In this document: positions 8,998-16,628 of the stretch, one piece after another
Numbering within the stretch: position 1 is the stretch's first letter
Layout: each line of letters starts with the position of its first letter
Assembly: GCF_000282095.2 (NCBI RefSeq)
Contig: NZ_AKKC02000001.1
Location: forward strand, 62,001 to 126,000
Direction of reading: 5' to 3'
Source: Rhizobium sp. CF080
Lineage (GTDB): Bacteria > Pseudomonadota > Alphaproteobacteria > Rhizobiales > Rhizobiaceae
DNA: 64,000 nucleotides
Made by a program: the position numbers and the translations under genes
The notes under the pieces: generated by a model
The model's input: the letters and a program-made list of their open reading frames with translations, nothing else
What the model was told of the DNA's origin: nothing
Database searches by the model: none

Positions 8998-10269
8998 TCA
9001 TGCGGCCCCGCTTCCGCTGGAGGTGGCTTTCGCGAGTTCGATAGCGCAGGCCGCGAGCGCTTCGGCAGAGCCCGGCGCGAAGGTCGCGGCCAGGCCGTAA
9101 TAGCGGTGCGCCTCGTCGACTTCGTAACCGCCGAACTGGAATTCGCTGGCCGGCGGGATGTAGCCGGGATTGTCGCCGGCAAAACCGATGACGAAGGCCG
9201 GCTTGTCCGCGCCAAGGCTCGTACGGATGGTCAGCGCCGTCTCCGCAAAGATCTCGCCCGGCAACGCCACGATCGGCACGCCGCCCCAATCGAGCACGGT
9301 CACCCGCGCCGGGAGCGATTCAGGCTTGAGGGGCGCGATGTCGCGCGCCCAATCGGCCCAATAGCCGAGCAAGCTTTTGCGGGCGGGTTCGGCGGTCAAA
9401 GCCTCGTCCCGCCAGCGGTTTTCGAGAATTTCGGAGGCTTCGGTCTCGCGGCGCTCGAAGGCGAGACTGACGGTGCCGTTGCAGGCATGTACGGTGTCGG
9501 AAACCGGCCGTTCCGCGGCGCCGAGCGCTGCCTCGGCGATCTTGCGGCCGATGCTTTCGGCGGCAGCAAAGCTGCGATCCTGGTTCGCCGCAAGCGAGAT
9601 CGAGGCATGCGCCGAGTGGCCGGTATTGGCATCACCGACGCAGCCGGTCATGAACAGCGCGACTGCGCCCGGATAGGTTTCCTCGAGTGCCTGCCGCACG
9701 AAATGAGGATAATCGGCCGTCCAGAGGAGATTGTCGGCCGCCAGCACCACCGGGTGGCAGGCGTAGGCGGTGATCAAGGCGATCATGCTGCCATCCGTGG
9801 CGCGGATGCGAAGGAGCGGCAGGGAAGTGTCCACGGGTCCGCCCGGATGGCGCCGATTACGCGCAATCCCCGGATCACTTCCCTGCCCCACAGTAACCGT
9901 TGCCGGCCGGCGCATGGTGGCGGCCTTGTCGATGGCGGCGACGCAGGCATCTTCCAGCCGCGCCAGATAGGCTGGATCGGCTGCGATGCTGAGCCGGCCG
10001 GCCATGGAAACCGGGCCGCCGTGATTGTGGAGTGCGGCGACCACGACGTTCTCCGCCGGAAGGACGCAGCGCTCGCGGATCCGAGCGCTCGCCGCGGCAT
10101 CGATGCCGATGACGTCGGCAACGACGACCGCCGTGTCCCCGACTACCACGGCACGGGCCGCGAGGGCATCATGAGCGCCCTTGGCCGGCAGGGTGCGGGC
10201 CGCAAAACCGGACATGGCAAGACCCGGCGGCGGGGTGATATCGACGATGGCGGCTCCGGCTTGGATCAT
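8998..10269 (-). CDS. Neutral/alkaline ceramidase-like amidase
   Basis: About 423 residues resembling the N-terminal catalytic part of neutral/alkaline non-lysosomal ceramidases, zinc amidases that cleave N-acyl bonds. It opens MIQAGAAIVDITPPPGLAMSGFAAR, the typical first strand, then HNHGGP (the counterpart of HTHSGPG zinc ligands), CHPVVL with another histidine, and MTGCVGDANTGHS, matching the glycine-rich loop with the active-site serine region in ceramidases. There is no signal peptide, unlike many secreted ceramidases, so it probably works in the cytoplasm. The ATG at 10269 overlaps the stop of the NagA-like gene (ATGA), which decides the start. Given this operon, an N-acyl or N-acetyl sugar is a more likely substrate than ceramide; that is inference. 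Confidence 0.75.
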   Translation of the reverse strand: MIQAGAAIVDITPPPGLAMSGFAARTLPAKGAHDALAARAVVVGDTAVVVADVIGIDAAASARIRERCVLPAENVVVAALHNHGGPVSMAGRLSIAADPAYLARLEDACVAAIDKAATMRRPATVTVGQGSDPGIARNRRHPGGPVDTSLPLLRIRATDGSMIALITAYACHPVVLAADNLLWTADYPHFVRQALEETYPGAVALFMTGCVGDANTGHSAHASISLAANQDRSFAAAESIGRKIAEAALGAAERPVSDTVHACNGTVSLAFERRETEASEILENRWRDEALTAEPARKSLLGYWADWARDIAPLKPESLPARVTVLDWGGVPIVALPGEIFAETALTIRTSLGADKPAFVIGFAGDNPGYIPPASEFQFGGYEVDEAHRYYGLAATFAPGSAEALAACAIELAKATSSGSGAA

Positions 10270-11405
10270 GCGCAGAACGCCTTCTCGCCGTGGACCCAGG
10301 CTTCCCGCACCTTCAGCTCGCGCACGCCTTCCGACCATTCGAAACGGATGAGATCGGCACGGGCGCCGACTTCCAGCAGGCCGCGACCGCCGACAAAGTG
10401 GCCGGGATTGCGGGTTGCGAGCAAAAGTGTATCGGCCAGCGGAAGGCCCGCCATCTGCGATGCGATCGCGATATTGGCCGATAGCGGCAGGCTGGCACCG
10501 GCGAGATAGGGCGTGCCGGCAACGCTGATCCGGCCCTCGGGTGATACCTCGACCCGGCCGCCGACCGGCTGGTCGTAGATGCCGGCGGGCATGCCGGCGA
10601 GCGCCACCATGTCGGACACGAGGATGGCGCGATCCGAACCCTTGGCGCGCAGCATGGCCTTGAATGTGTCGGCCGGTAGATGCCAGCCGTCGGCAATGAA
10701 GCTTGCCGTCAACCGGTCGTCGGCAAGCTGCGCCCAGATGAAATTCGGATGGCGCGGCAGCATCGCGGCAGCACCATTGCCGAGATGAGTGGAGAGGACC
10801 GCACCCGCTTCCGCCGCCGCATGGATTTCCTCCGGCGTTGCGGCTGTGTGGCCGAGCGCCACGTGGACTCCCCTCGCCGTCAGCGCACGGATGTATTCGA
10901 TGCTTCCTTCATGTTCCGGCGCGATCGTCACCATCGAAACCAGATTGCCCGACGCCTGCTGCCAGCGATCGAATTCGGCGATAGACGGCGGGCGGACATG
11001 GGCTAAAGGATGAGCGCCGCGTGGACCGTCCTTATCGGAGATAGAGGGGCCTTCGACATGTATGCCCGGCACCATTTCGGCGATCAACTGGTGACCGGCA
11101 CGGATTCTTGCGATATCGGCGAGCGCCTGAAGGATGGAGGCCTCGGAGGCCGTGATAATGGTCGGTAGCCAGGTCGTGACCCCGACGCTCAGCATCTCCT
11201 CGCAGAGCGACAGCAGGATGTTTGGGGTGACCTCGCCATTGTTCAGGTCAAAACCACGGTAGCCGTTGACCTGCAGGTCGATCAGCCCGGCGGAGAGATA
11301 AAATGGACCGGTATTTTCCGCCGGACGGATGGCGGCAATCGTGCCATCGGCGATTTCGATCGCAAAACCTCTGCCGGTGCGGGGATCGATACCGTCGACA
11401 ACCAT
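10266..11405 (-). CDS. nagA: N-acetylglucosamine-6-phosphate deacetylase family protein
   Basis: About 379 residues of the NagA branch of amidohydrolases. Marks are AGLIDLQVNGYRGFDLNN near the start (the PGxIDxHxNG strand), GIHVEGPSIS with GAH after it (the metal-binding glutamate of HxEGPF), GHTAATPEEI, STHLGNGAAAMLPRH (equivalent to the THLFNAM loop) and ILVSDMVALAGMPAG with the catalytic aspartate. The substitution of LFNAM by LGNGAAAM and of the usual EGPF by EGPS sets it apart from classic NagA and may mean a different acyl sugar. The ATG at 11405 follows the upstream stop by two bases. It would remove the acetyl group before the NagB-like deaminase acts. Confidence 0.82.
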   Translation of the reverse strand: MVVDGIDPRTGRGFAIEIADGTIAAIRPAENTGPFYLSAGLIDLQVNGYRGFDLNNGEVTPNILLSLCEEMLSVGVTTWLPTIITASEASILQALADIARIRAGHQLIAEMVPGIHVEGPSISDKDGPRGAHPLAHVRPPSIAEFDRWQQASGNLVSMVTIAPEHEGSIEYIRALTARGVHVALGHTAATPEEIHAAAEAGAVLSTHLGNGAAAMLPRHPNFIWAQLADDRLTASFIADGWHLPADTFKAMLRAKGSDRAILVSDMVALAGMPAGIYDQPVGGRVEVSPEGRISVAGTPYLAGASLPLSANIAIASQMAGLPLADTLLLATRNPGHFVGGRGLLEVGARADLIRFEWSEGVRELKVREAWVHGEKAFCA

Positions 11406-11407
11406 GG

Positions 11408-12187
11408 TCAGAGCGCCCTCACCCTGCCCTGGAAATTGGCGATGAAACGGCCGTTCGCCTCGTCGCCTCCCGGCGCATTGCCGCTGCGCCAGACCGGCGG
11501 CTCCATCCCCCGTTCGACAAGCTTCGCCACCGTGCGGATGACCAGGCAATTCAGCGTGAACGCGTTGGCGAAGGTGGAGATCGCCGCGATGTTTTCACCC
11601 ATGCCGGGGACCTTCACGACCGCATCGCCGATCGGCACCTTGCAGTCGATAGCGATGTCGACGATGTCATGCAGGTTCTGTTTGGTCGGGTGGCGCGCCG
11701 GATGATCCGGCGAGGTTTTCGAAGCGTGTTCGCGGGAGCTGACACCGATCAGGAAGGCACCGCGGCGTTTCGCCTCCAGGGCCGCATCGATCAGCGCCGC
11801 GTTGATGCCGTAGGCGTTGACGAGGATCAGCAGGTCGGTGTCGCCGAGTCGCTGGTTTGCAATCACCACCTTGCCGTAACCCGGCGTGCGCTCGATCGCC
11901 ATGGAACGGAGCGCGCCGTTCGACAGAAGCGTGCCTTCATCGAGAATGGCGCTGATATGCATCAGCCCGCCGGCGCGGAAGAAGACTTCCTGCGAGGCGA
12001 GATTGGAATGGCCGCCGGGGCCGTAGATATGCACCAGCCGGTCGGCGGCAATCTGGTCGGCGAGTTTTGACGCCGCCTGATCGAGCGGGGCCTTTTCCTC
12101 TTCCAGGACCCGGCGCATCAAGCCTTGAGTCGAGGCGAAATAACCTTCGCAGAGCGCATCCGTATCGATGACGGGGGTCTCAGGCAT
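11408..12187 (-). CDS. SIS domain phosphosugar-binding protein
   Basis: A 259-residue protein with one SIS domain, of the uncharacterised group of SIS phosphosugar-binding proteins (COG4821 type). The phosphate-binding regions can be seen as HIYGPGGHSNLASQEVFFRAGG around residue 55 and LLILVNAYGINAALIDAALEAKRRGAFLIGVSS around residue 130. The C-terminal part (PGMGENIAAISTFANAFTLNCLVIRTV) supplies the dimer helices. Such proteins isomerise or bind sugar phosphates, but the reaction here is unknown. It overlaps the NagB-like gene by 8 bases and is followed by nagA at two bases, so it is tightly built into this operon. Confidence 0.82.
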   Translation of the reverse strand: MPETPVIDTDALCEGYFASTQGLMRRVLEEEKAPLDQAASKLADQIAADRLVHIYGPGGHSNLASQEVFFRAGGLMHISAILDEGTLLSNGALRSMAIERTPGYGKVVIANQRLGDTDLLILVNAYGINAALIDAALEAKRRGAFLIGVSSREHASKTSPDHPARHPTKQNLHDIVDIAIDCKVPIGDAVVKVPGMGENIAAISTFANAFTLNCLVIRTVAKLVERGMEPPVWRSGNAPGGDEANGRFIANFQGRVRAL

Positions 12188-12968
12188 CGGGGTCAGAATC
12201 CTTGTCGATATAGAGGGTGCAGGCGGCGTGGAAGCGCAGGACGCTGGCCGGGCATTCGGTGGTCAGCGGGCCGTAAAGCGTTTTCGAAACGGCGTCGCGC
12301 TTGACGGCGCCCGGCACGACGCAGAACATCCGGTCAGCGCGCAACAGGCGCGGCACCGTCAGCGTGATCGCCTCGTTGGGCACCGACGCGATATCCGGGA
12401 AACAGTCGTCATCGACCTGCTGCTGGCGGCAGATATCGTCCAGTTCGACGATCTTGACGTCCAGCGGATCGTTGAAATCGGCGACCGGCGGGTCGTTGAA
12501 GGCGATATGGCCGTTGACGCCGATGCCGAGGCAGACGAAATCGATCGGCGCCTCGTTCAGCAGATCGGCGTAACGACGGACTTCGGCGCTCGCATCCGGC
12601 TCAGGGGTGATGCGGTGCACGGCGGCGAACGGCAGCTTGCCGAACACATGCTCATCCAGCCAGTTGACGAACCGCGCCGGCGAGGACGGCGACAGGCCGA
12701 TATATTCATCCATGTGGAAGGCGGTGACGCGGCCCCAGTCGATGCCCGGCACGGCGCAGAGCGCCTTCAGCATATCGGCCTGGCTGGGGGCGGCGGCAAA
12801 GACCATGCGGACGTCCGCTTGGTTAGCGAGGCGCTCGGTCAAGGCGGCGGCAATATCGGCGGCCGCGGCGGCGCCCATCTCGGCCCGTGTTGCGAAGCTT
12901 TCGACCGAGAGACGGTCGAAGGTCCGCCGCGTTTCCGGCGAAGGACGATGGGCGGTGGCGAAGCTCAA
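12180..12968 (-). CDS. nagB: Glucosamine-6-phosphate deaminase-like protein
   Basis: A NagB/RpiA/SOL-family protein of about 262 residues. It shows FHMDEYIGL (the DEY motif), ARFVNWLDEHVF, and the active-site loop VCLGIGVNGHIAFNDPP with the catalytic aspartate-histidine pair. NagB converts glucosamine 6-phosphate to fructose 6-phosphate and ammonia. I prefer the TTG at 12968 because GGAG lies six bases before it; an ATG at 13028 is the alternative. A more distant ATG at 13082 would make the operator itself coding and is unlikely. First gene of the second operon, divergent from the LacI gene. The closest family members may be galactosamine-type deaminases such as AgaS/AgaI, which I cannot separate by eye. 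Confidence 0.83.
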   Translation of the reverse strand: MSFATAHRPSPETRRTFDRLSVESFATRAEMGAAAAADIAAALTERLANQADVRMVFAAAPSQADMLKALCAVPGIDWGRVTAFHMDEYIGLSPSSPARFVNWLDEHVFGKLPFAAVHRITPEPDASAEVRRYADLLNEAPIDFVCLGIGVNGHIAFNDPPVADFNDPLDVKIVELDDICRQQQVDDDCFPDIASVPNEAITLTVPRLLRADRMFCVVPGAVKRDAVSKTLYGPLTTECPASVLRFHAACTLYIDKDSDPDA

Positions 12969-13065
12969 ACGCGGTCTCCATGTCGTCTGGGAGGGAACCG
13001 TCCGGGCAGTGGCGATGCGTCGCCGCATCCCTTGCAGGTCCCCACTTTTGTTAATGAAAGAGTTC

Positions 13066-13087
13066 CATGCAACCGGTTGCATGTCAA
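13066..13087. promoter_or_regulatory. LacI-type operator between the divergent nagB-like and lacI-type genes
   Basis: CATGCAACCGGTTGCATG at 13066-13083 is a perfect 18-base palindrome. On the minus strand TTGACA (13087-13082) overlaps its edge, so the operator fills the -35 to -10 spacer of the nagB-like operon promoter. It also lies about 95 bases upstream of the regulator's ATG, so self-regulation is likely. Its match with the site at 8949 defines a local two-site regulon. Confidence 0.88.
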
Positions 13088-13176
13088 GTGGATGAATGTC
13101 AGTCTTCGCGTCAGAATTGATAGCGCAGCGGACTTCATGTTAAGTGCCAAGCCAAACGGGCGAGTTCTCAATTTCC

Positions 13177-14169
13177 ATGATCAAACGGACCAAGGGCGTC
13201 ACCATCAGCCAGGTCGCCGATGCGGCAGGCGTTGCGCGTTCCAGCGTCTCGCGCGCCTTCACGCGGCCGGACATGCTCTCCCCGGAAACTGTGACCCGCA
13301 TCATGAAGGCGGCCGAAGCGCTCGGCTACGTGCCGAACCATACGGCGCGGGCACTCAGCACCGGGCGGCACGGCAATGTCGGGCTGATCGTGCCCGATAT
13401 CGCCAACCCGTTCTTTCCACCTCTGATCCAGGCGGCCCAGCTCGAAGCGGACCGTTCCGATTTCTGCATCTTCCTCGGCAATACCGAAGAAAACCCCAAG
13501 CAGGAGGACAAGCTGGTCGGCCGGTTCGCCGGCCAGGTGGAAGGCCTCGTGCTCGCCTCCTCGCGCCTCTCGGACGAGCGCATCCGCGCCCATGCGGGCC
13601 TGTTGCCGCTGGTCTTGATCAACCGCGATATCGACGGCATTCCGCGCGTGCTGATCGACAGCGGTTCGGGTGTGCGCGAAGCGGTCGAACATCTCGCCAA
13701 GCTCGGACATCGCCGGATCGTCTATGTCAGCGGCCCGTCGAATTCCTGGTCGAACAAGCAGCGCCGCACCGCCATCAAGGCCGCCGCATCAAGGCTGGAT
13801 ATCGTGGTGGAAACCGTACCGGCAGTGCTGGCGAGCTATAATTCCGGCCGCAACGCGGTGAGCGCGATCCTTGCCACCGGCGCCACGGCAGCCGTCGCGT
13901 TCGATGACCTGACAGCCCAGGGCGTGCTCGCCGGGCTTTCCGAAAAGCGCGTCTCGGTGCCGTCAGATTTCAGCCTGATCGGCTGCGACGACGTGCTCGG
14001 CGCCGTCACCTATCCTGCCCTCACCTCGGTCTCCAACCGCTCGACGGAGGCCGGCCGGGTGGCCGTCTCGCTGCTCCTCGACATGCTGCAGTCTCGGGCC
14101 ATCCGCGACGTGCGCTACGTGCTGGAAACACATCTTGTGGTGCGCAATACGACCACCGCCTTGCGATAG
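13177..14169 (+). CDS. LacI family transcriptional regulator
   Basis: About 330 residues. The N-terminal helix-turn-helix is VTISQVADAAGVARSSVSRAF, followed by the hinge helix PNHTARALSTGR, then a periplasmic-binding-protein-like sensor domain (NVGLIVPDIANPFFPPLIQAAQLEA onward; SVPSDFSLIGCDD; TSVSNRSTEAGRVAV). This is the standard plan of LacI regulators that are released from DNA by a sugar or sugar phosphate. I choose the ATG at 13177, since the conserved region starts five codons later; a GTG at 13144 is possible. It is the only regulator in the sugar locus, and the palindromes at 8949 and 13066 have the CG-centred symmetry this family prefers, so it most likely represses both operons. Confidence 0.93.
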   Translation: MIKRTKGVTISQVADAAGVARSSVSRAFTRPDMLSPETVTRIMKAAEALGYVPNHTARALSTGRHGNVGLIVPDIANPFFPPLIQAAQLEADRSDFCIFLGNTEENPKQEDKLVGRFAGQVEGLVLASSRLSDERIRAHAGLLPLVLINRDIDGIPRVLIDSGSGVREAVEHLAKLGHRRIVYVSGPSNSWSNKQRRTAIKAAASRLDIVVETVPAVLASYNSGRNAVSAILATGATAAVAFDDLTAQGVLAGLSEKRVSVPSDFSLIGCDDVLGAVTYPALTSVSNRSTEAGRVAVSLLLDMLQSRAIRDVRYVLETHLVVRNTTTALR

Positions 14170-14231
14170 ATGGGAACCTTGGCCTCCGCGGCAGGTTGGA
14201 TGGAAGTCCAACCTTTACAAGGGAGGTTTTC

Positions 14232-14516
14232 ATGCCGAAGAAAAAATGGTCGCAGGACGTGACCGAGCACAGCGACGCGATGGACCTGAGGGATGGCGTG
14301 TTCAAATCGCGCAGTCCGAAAAAGATCGCCGAGTCCCTCAAGCATTCCGCCGAAGCCAGTCAGCGTCGCAAGTCGAGCCCGTTCCAGTCGGCCATGTCGA
14401 TGCTGAATTTCTACATCAACCGCGCCGGCGGCCAGCTTTCGAAATCGCGCCGCGCCACGCTGGAGAAGGCCAAGGATGAGCTTCGCAAGGATTTCGGCCG
14501 TGAACCGAAGCATTAA
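14232..14516 (+). CDS. DUF3175 domain protein
   Basis: A 94-residue, highly basic protein that begins PKKKWSQDVTEHSDAMDL and contains SPKKIAESLKHSAEASQRRKSSPFQSAMSMLNFYINRAG, the conserved core of DUF3175. No function is known for the family; the small size and high lysine/arginine content suggest a nucleic-acid or stress-related role, but this is only a guess. The ribosome binding site GGGAGG at 14221-14226 fixes the ATG at 14232. It follows the LacI gene by 62 bases on the same strand and could be read from the same transcript, though nothing else ties it to sugar use. Confidence 0.85.
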   Translation: MPKKKWSQDVTEHSDAMDLRDGVFKSRSPKKIAESLKHSAEASQRRKSSPFQSAMSMLNFYINRAGGQLSKSRRATLEKAKDELRKDFGREPKH

Positions 14517-14541
14517 AACCACCCCGCCAAGCCTCGACAGC

Positions 14542-15060
14542 ATGACCTCCGCCGCCGATGTCACCATCGAAACCATTCTCTTCGAATTCAGCGACTGGGT
14601 GCCGAACAATCCCGATCTGCCGGTGCTGATCTATCGCAACGCCATCCCGGCCGAAGGGGAGATGGCGCCGAAGTTCGAAGATCGGTTCCAGTCGAATGGC
14701 TGGCAGGGCATCTGGCGCAACGGCGTCTTCGACTACCAGCACTATCACACCGGCGCTCATGAGGTGCTGGGGATCGCCGGCGGCCGGGCGCGGTTGCTGA
14801 TCGGCGGGCCGGCCGGCGCCGAACTGAGCGTCCATGCCGGAGACTGCCTGATCTTGCCGGCCGGCACCGGCCACAGGCGGATCGATGCCAGCCGGGATTT
14901 CCTGGTGGTCGGCGCCTACCCGCCCGGACAGGACGCGGACATACAGACCGGACCGGCAGACCAGGTGCAGCTCGACACCATTGCGCGCCTGCCGCTTCCA
15001 AAGACCGATCCCGTCGAAGGCGCCGACGGCGCCCTTCTTCGCGCATGGTCGCGACGTTGA
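14542..15060 (+). CDS. Cupin domain protein (YjlB-like)
   Basis: About 172 residues with one cupin barrel. Motif 1 is YQHYHTGAHEVLGIAGGRARLLIGG (histidines and glutamate as metal ligands) and motif 2 is VHAGDCLILPAGTGHRRI. The front half (VTIETILFEFSDWVPNNPDLPVLIYRNAI) resembles Bacillus YjlB-type cupins of unknown role. I choose the ATG at 14542; an upstream ATG at 14476 would overlap the DUF3175 gene by 41 bases. No partner enzymes are adjacent, so substrate and function are open. Confidence 0.8.
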   Translation: MTSAADVTIETILFEFSDWVPNNPDLPVLIYRNAIPAEGEMAPKFEDRFQSNGWQGIWRNGVFDYQHYHTGAHEVLGIAGGRARLLIGGPAGAELSVHAGDCLILPAGTGHRRIDASRDFLVVGAYPPGQDADIQTGPADQVQLDTIARLPLPKTDPVEGADGALLRAWSRR

Positions 15061-15394
15061 TTTTCCAGTTGCCTCCATGCAATCCACATCTCTCGGCGAG
15101 TGCCCCAACAATGACGAGCCTCCCTGTCTTGGCCGAACTTTCCAGGCGGCGGAATATCGCCGTTTCGTGCCGGAATTCGCCCACAAAACAAGCATTGCAA
15201 CGTTGCAGCATAAGCGCGCCCCTTGGAGCCATTAGATTTCGGCTTGAGGGCCATTCACGACAGCAGAGCGTTTGACGACCTCCAAAATGTATGGCTTCCT
15301 TATATCACGACGCGAACGGGAGGAGACTGTTCGCGTCACATCACACTCCGGCTTGCCCGCGAGGTGCCGGACTGAACTCTAGGAGGAGAGTGCA
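15061..15394. other. Intergenic region before the TctC-type gene
   Basis: No convincing gene. The first 230 bases show nothing I can name. The last part has a 9-base inverted repeat (GACGCGAAC at 15309-15317, GTTCGCGTC at 15329-15337) and the strong ribosome binding site AGGAGGAGAG near 15381-15390. Confidence 0.6.
15309..15337. promoter_or_regulatory. Inverted repeat upstream of the TctC-type gene
   Basis: Two perfect 9-base arms, GACGCGAAC and GTTCGCGTC, flank an 11-base spacer GGGAGGAGACT, 57 bases before the GTG start. It could be an operator for an unknown regulator, or an RNA hairpin with a ribosome-binding-site-like loop. Confidence 0.5.
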
Positions 15395-16372
15395 GTGAAG
15401 CGATTTCTAGCAGGCGCCCTGGCGCTGGTGTTTTCCGCATACATTCCGGGCGGCACTGCCACCGCCGCCGACGAATATCCGACCCGGCAGATCACGCTGA
15501 TCGCCGGTTTCCCGGCCGGCAGCGGCGCGGACGTCTACGCCCGCTTCTTCGCCAAGAAACTCGAGGAACAGCTGAAGCAGACCGTCATCGTCGATAACAA
15601 GCCGGGCGGTCTCGGAAGCCTTTCGGTCGTCGCACTCAAGAACGCCAAGCCGGACGGCTATACGATGCTGATCGGTTCGGCCGACCAGTTCACGGCGGCG
15701 CCCTACGTCTTCAACGCCCCGCCCTATGATCCGCTCAAGGACTTTGACTATGTCGCGCCGGTGTTCAGCCAGGCATTCATGATGCTGGTCAACGCCAAGT
15801 CGCCCTACCAGAAGATTTCCGACCTGAGCAAGGCGATGAAGGAAAAGGGCGCCAAGGGCTCCTACGCCACGTCGAACTTCCCGTCTGTCATCCTTGCCGA
15901 AATGTACAAGGCCAATACCGGCGTGCCGGACACACTTCAGGTGCGCTACAAGACCAGCGCGGACTCGCTCAACGACTTTGCAAGCGGCGCGATCGACTAC
16001 ATGGTCGGCGATCCGGTCTTCGGCCTTGCCCGCTCGCGCGACGGAACGCTGCGCGTGCTGGCGGTCAGCACGGCGAAGCGCATTTCCTCGGTGCCGGACA
16101 TCCCGACTTTCGCGGAAGAAGGCGTCCCGAATGTCGACGTGCGCATCTGGTGGGTTCTCGCCGCGCCCAAGGGCACGCCGAAGGATATTCTCGACAAGAT
16201 GCACAAGGTGATGACCCAGGTCACCACCAGCGAAGAAGCCCGCAAGTTCGTCGGCACCAATGGCGGCGAGCCGATGACGCTCGACAGCCCGAAGGCGACC
16301 CTCGACTATGCGACGATGGACACCAAGCGCTGGGAAGAGTGGGCCAAGATCGGCAAGATCGAAAAGCAGTAA
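15395..16372 (+). CDS. Tripartite tricarboxylate transporter substrate-binding protein (TctC/Bug family)
   Basis: A 325-residue periplasmic protein with signal peptide KRFLAGALALVFSAYIPGG cut after TATA. The mature part starts DEYPTRQITLIAGFPAGSGADVYAR, the Bug-family pattern in which the loop after PxRPIxLIVPFxPGG binds a carboxylate. Further marks are KPGGLGSLSVVALKNAKPDGYTML and VPDIPTFAEEGVPNVDVRIWWVLAAPKGTP. These proteins deliver carboxylates such as tricarboxylates or nicotinate to TctAB membrane partners. No tctA or tctB is in the window, so this is an orphan receptor that may serve a distant transporter or act in sensing. The start is GTG, eight or so bases after AGGAGGAGAG. Confidence 0.9.
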   Translation: MKRFLAGALALVFSAYIPGGTATAADEYPTRQITLIAGFPAGSGADVYARFFAKKLEEQLKQTVIVDNKPGGLGSLSVVALKNAKPDGYTMLIGSADQFTAAPYVFNAPPYDPLKDFDYVAPVFSQAFMMLVNAKSPYQKISDLSKAMKEKGAKGSYATSNFPSVILAEMYKANTGVPDTLQVRYKTSADSLNDFASGAIDYMVGDPVFGLARSRDGTLRVLAVSTAKRISSVPDIPTFAEEGVPNVDVRIWWVLAAPKGTPKDILDKMHKVMTQVTTSEEARKFVGTNGGEPMTLDSPKATLDYATMDTKRWEEWAKIGKIEKQ

Positions 16373-16396
16373 GCTTCCAGAGGCATGACCAGATCG

Positions 16397-16427
16397 GAAA
16401 GGCTGGAGGGGATCTCCGGCCTTTTCC
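16397..16427 (+). terminator. Probable terminator after the TctC-type gene
   Basis: AAGGCTGGAG (16399-16408) pairs with CTCCGGCCTT (16414-16423), with one G-U pair, and is followed by TTTT. It stands about 25 bases after the stop codon. Confidence 0.65.
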
Positions 16428-16628
16428 GTTTCAGCGTGCCAGAATAGAGCTGATAATGCGCCCACAGAAACAACTCCGGATTGTTCATCTGCATCAATAG
16501 CTTCGCTGAAGATGCACGCCTGAGGGATGAGAAACCGCGTGAGTCAGGCAATTTTATCGGAACCAGCACCGCCGCTCGACAGTTAGACCGCCAATTCGAC
16601 GGCTCTAATCGACGGCGAGGCAAATCCC

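Noticed and set aside
13082..13171. A short minus-strand gene or N-terminal extension over the operator
   Set aside because: It would put coding sequence over a perfect LacI operator and -35 box; the better ribosome binding site is before 12968.
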